This document shows positions 6,433 through 7,624 of a stretch of 7,624 nucleotides of DNA, one piece after another. The translations under genes were made by a program, and so were the position numbers. Position 1 is the first letter of the stretch, and each line of letters begins with the position of its first letter. The DNA comes from Candidatus Methanoperedentaceae archaeon. Lineage in GTDB: Archaea; Halobacteriota; Methanosarcinia; Methanosarcinales; Methanoperedenaceae. The stretch is taken from positions 1-7,624 of the forward strand of contig DAHXMQ010000307.1 of assembly GCA_027371625.1 (NCBI GenBank). Reading direction: 5' to 3'. The notes under the pieces were generated by a model. That model was given only the letters and a program-made list of their open reading frames with translations, was not told the DNA's origin and made no database searches.

Positions 6433-7392
6433 TTATCCTTGCTCCTGCTGCAGCCTTGCAACGGCATAAGCAGGGAATACTCTGGATACTTCCTTCCCAT
6501 ATCTCTGCGATAGCAGCGCGATTTCGAACCCAAGTTCATCTGCTGCCCTCTTAGCTATGAACTCGCCAACACCACATGCTACTATTTTTGAAACACCATG
6601 CCCTTTTGCAACATCGCACAGAGCATCCTTGATATCCCGAAGTTGCGCCTCCATAACCTGCTGTGACATCAGAACCAGTTCTTCATCCCCTACCTCGGAG
6701 AGGTCTGCACATACCACCCGTGCAAGCCTTCTTTTTGCATCTGTAACTCTTTTCCCGGCTCCATCCGGGGTTTCGCATGTGTATTCTTTGATTGAGAGCA
6801 TTCCCAGAACCATATATGCATCGGCGGTTATGGCGAACAATTCTGATGAGATACGAAAGGCAGCGCCCCCAAGCAGGACCTTATCGAGAAGGGCTGCAAC
6901 ATTTGTCCGAAGCACCCCCGAATAGACAAGCTCGCTTTTTTTTAATCGTTCAAAGTCTGTCTTGCCTGCATGAGGTATGCCATACTTGATTGGGATAATG
7001 TCCGTAGTTGTCGAGCCTATATCCACGAATATGCAGTCCTCATACTCCCTTCCCACAAGAAGTGCTGATGCCATCCAGTTTGCCGCTGCAAGTTCGCGCT
7101 TTTTTTCTTTCGTAAACATGCCGTTGCTGTCGAGGAAATAGGCATCCTTGAAGGCATTGTTTACAGCATCTACGATATAGGATATGCCAGTCTCCTTGTC
7201 TGGAAAACAGTCAGCCAATTCTCCTGTTATCACAACTGCGACTTTTTCAGGTTTTAAGCGCTTTGCGATATCAAGAAGCACCTTGGGAAGGCTCGTATTT
7301 TTCCAGAGCGGGACGTAATGCAATTCTACAAGCTTCCCATCGCTGGATGCTAACTTGGTGTTTGCGCCGCCAATGTCGATGCCGAGAACCAT
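6433..7392 (-). CDS. mfnF: MfnF-type ASKHA enzyme of methanofuran biosynthesis (often annotated hydantoinase/oxoprolinase family)
   Basis: The 319-residue protein has an acetate-kinase/Hsp70/actin-like (ASKHA) nucleotide fold: phosphate-1 loop GIDIGGANTK (4-13), VITGELADCF (54-63), phosphate-2 loop FVDIGSTTTDIIPI (122-135) and adenosine-type motif VACGVGEFIA (271-280). Length and motifs fit MfnF, which in methanogens couples the furan pyrophosphate (F1-PP) to gamma-glutamyltyramine to build the methanofuran core, the C1 carrier at the CO2/formyl level. Homologues in methylotrophs are called 'H4MPT-linked C1 transfer pathway protein', so the exact step is inferred from family. The frame extends 57 codons further upstream (to 7563), but that part looks non-coding and family members begin at MVLGIDIGG. 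I therefore chose the ATG at 7392, which also has an AT-rich box about 27 bp upstream and no Shine-Dalgarno. No other methanofuran gene is in the window. Confidence 0.85.
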   Translation of the reverse strand: MVLGIDIGGANTKLASSDGKLVELHYVPLWKNTSLPKVLLDIAKRLKPEKVAVVITGELADCFPDKETGISYIVDAVNNAFKDAYFLDSNGMFTKEKKRELAAANWMASALLVGREYEDCIFVDIGSTTTDIIPIKYGIPHAGKTDFERLKKSELVYSGVLRTNVAALLDKVLLGGAAFRISSELFAITADAYMVLGMLSIKEYTCETPDGAGKRVTDAKRRLARVVCADLSEVGDEELVLMSQQVMEAQLRDIKDALCDVAKGHGVSKIVACGVGEFIAKRAADELGFEIALLSQRYGKEVSRVFPAYAVARLQQEQG

Positions 7393-7414
7393 TGCATAAG
7401 AGTGGTCGAGGAGG

Positions 7415-7422
7415 TTAAAAAG
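7415..7422 (-). promoter_or_regulatory. Weak TATA-like box of mfnF
   Basis: On the - strand this reads CTTTTTAA, centred about 26 bp before the ATG at 7392. It is a poorer match than the other boxes here but falls at the same distance. It supports the short start and argues against the upstream in-frame extension. Confidence 0.35.
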
Positions 7423-7584
7423 AGTTTTGGAAATACCATCGCTCTCCTGAATGCGCAGGTTTTTTGGAGGTTCTGTTAAGTCTTCATGGATAAATAATGG
7501 TGTTAACTTCGTGAGATGAAGTCGTAAGAGCGTTGAATGGAGTGAACCCCATTTTGTGGACAACCAGTTAAGAAACTTCTCAAT

Positions 7585-7624
7585 TTAAAACCTCCCTTCA
7601 GATTTTTCAAATTCTTCAGGAGTG
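7585..7624 (-). CDS. Possible 3' end of a gene entering from the right edge
   Basis: On the - strand a frame is open from the window edge to TAA at 7587-7585, giving 12 residues (TPEEFEKSEGRF). The charged, helix-like ending would suit a protein C-terminus upstream of and co-directional with mfnF, but twelve codons prove little. The ~190 bp from here to the mfnF start contain no gene, RNA or repeat that I can support. Confidence 0.2.
   Translation of the reverse strand, partial: TPEEFEKSEGRF

Noticed and set aside
7393..7563. 57-codon in-frame extension of mfnF, beginning with TTG at 7563
   Set aside because: MfnF family members start at the first strand before the GIDIGG loop. The extension has no recognisable motif, and a TATA-like box lies inside it at the expected distance from the ATG at 7392.
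7503..7583. A 26-codon - strand ORF starting with TTG at 7583, 7 nt after a GGAGG motif
   Set aside because: It has a good SD-like spacing, but it is tiny, has a rare start codon and no recognisable composition, and sits in a window where genes otherwise lack SD sites. It is probably chance.
1..7624. CRISPR arrays, tRNA or rRNA genes, IS elements or box C/D RNAs
   Set aside because: I looked for regularly spaced repeats, cloverleaf-like segments, transposase motifs and paired C/D boxes, and saw none that hold up.

Overview
The window looks archaeal and most likely comes from a methanogen or methane-oxidising euryarchaeon. A Methanosarcinales or 'Candidatus Methanoperedens'-like source is my guess from gene content and style, not something I can prove. 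Four lines of evidence point this way: an archaea-specific Glu-tRNA(Gln) amidotransferase subunit (gatE); a fused ThiD-ThiN thiamine enzyme; an archaeal RecJ/GAN-type DHH nuclease; and an ASKHA-fold MfnF-type methanofuran biosynthesis enzyme. The DNA signals are archaeal too. TATA-like boxes stand about 27 bp ahead of the start codons and there are almost no Shine-Dalgarno sequences.

Layout, left to right. Positions 1-1034 hold an AT-rich, broken accessory module. On the + strand are the last codons of what looks like a RecF-like ATPase, overlapping by ATGA the 5' end of a small partner gene that soon runs into unrelated sequence. On the - strand is the N-terminal part of a RecF/OLD-like AAA ATPase (1034 down to 93). 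It stops before its signature and Walker B motifs, exactly where it meets the + strand fragments. The simplest reading is an inversion inside one ATPase-partner operon, possibly a defence-type pair. Next come a small SAM-dependent methyltransferase (- strand, 1091-1705) and thiDN (+, 1759-3072), which diverge from one palindromic TATA-like box. gatE (-, 3083-4963) ends tail to tail with thiDN. A recJ-like gene (+, 5064-6428) diverges from gatE and ends tail to tail with mfnF (-, 6433-7392). The last ~230 bp (7393-7624) contain no gene I can support except perhaps the 3' end of another - strand gene.

How the genes relate. The right three quarters is a set of unrelated single-copy housekeeping genes (thiamine synthesis, tRNA-dependent Gln formation, DNA replication/repair, methanofuran synthesis). 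They are packed back to back, and each seems to have its own promoter rather than sharing an operon. The recurring feature is geometry: six starts each have an AT-rich box centred about 26-29 bp upstream and no ribosome-binding site, which suggests mainly leaderless transcripts. The left end differs in composition and is rearranged, as expected of a decaying or switchable accessory locus.
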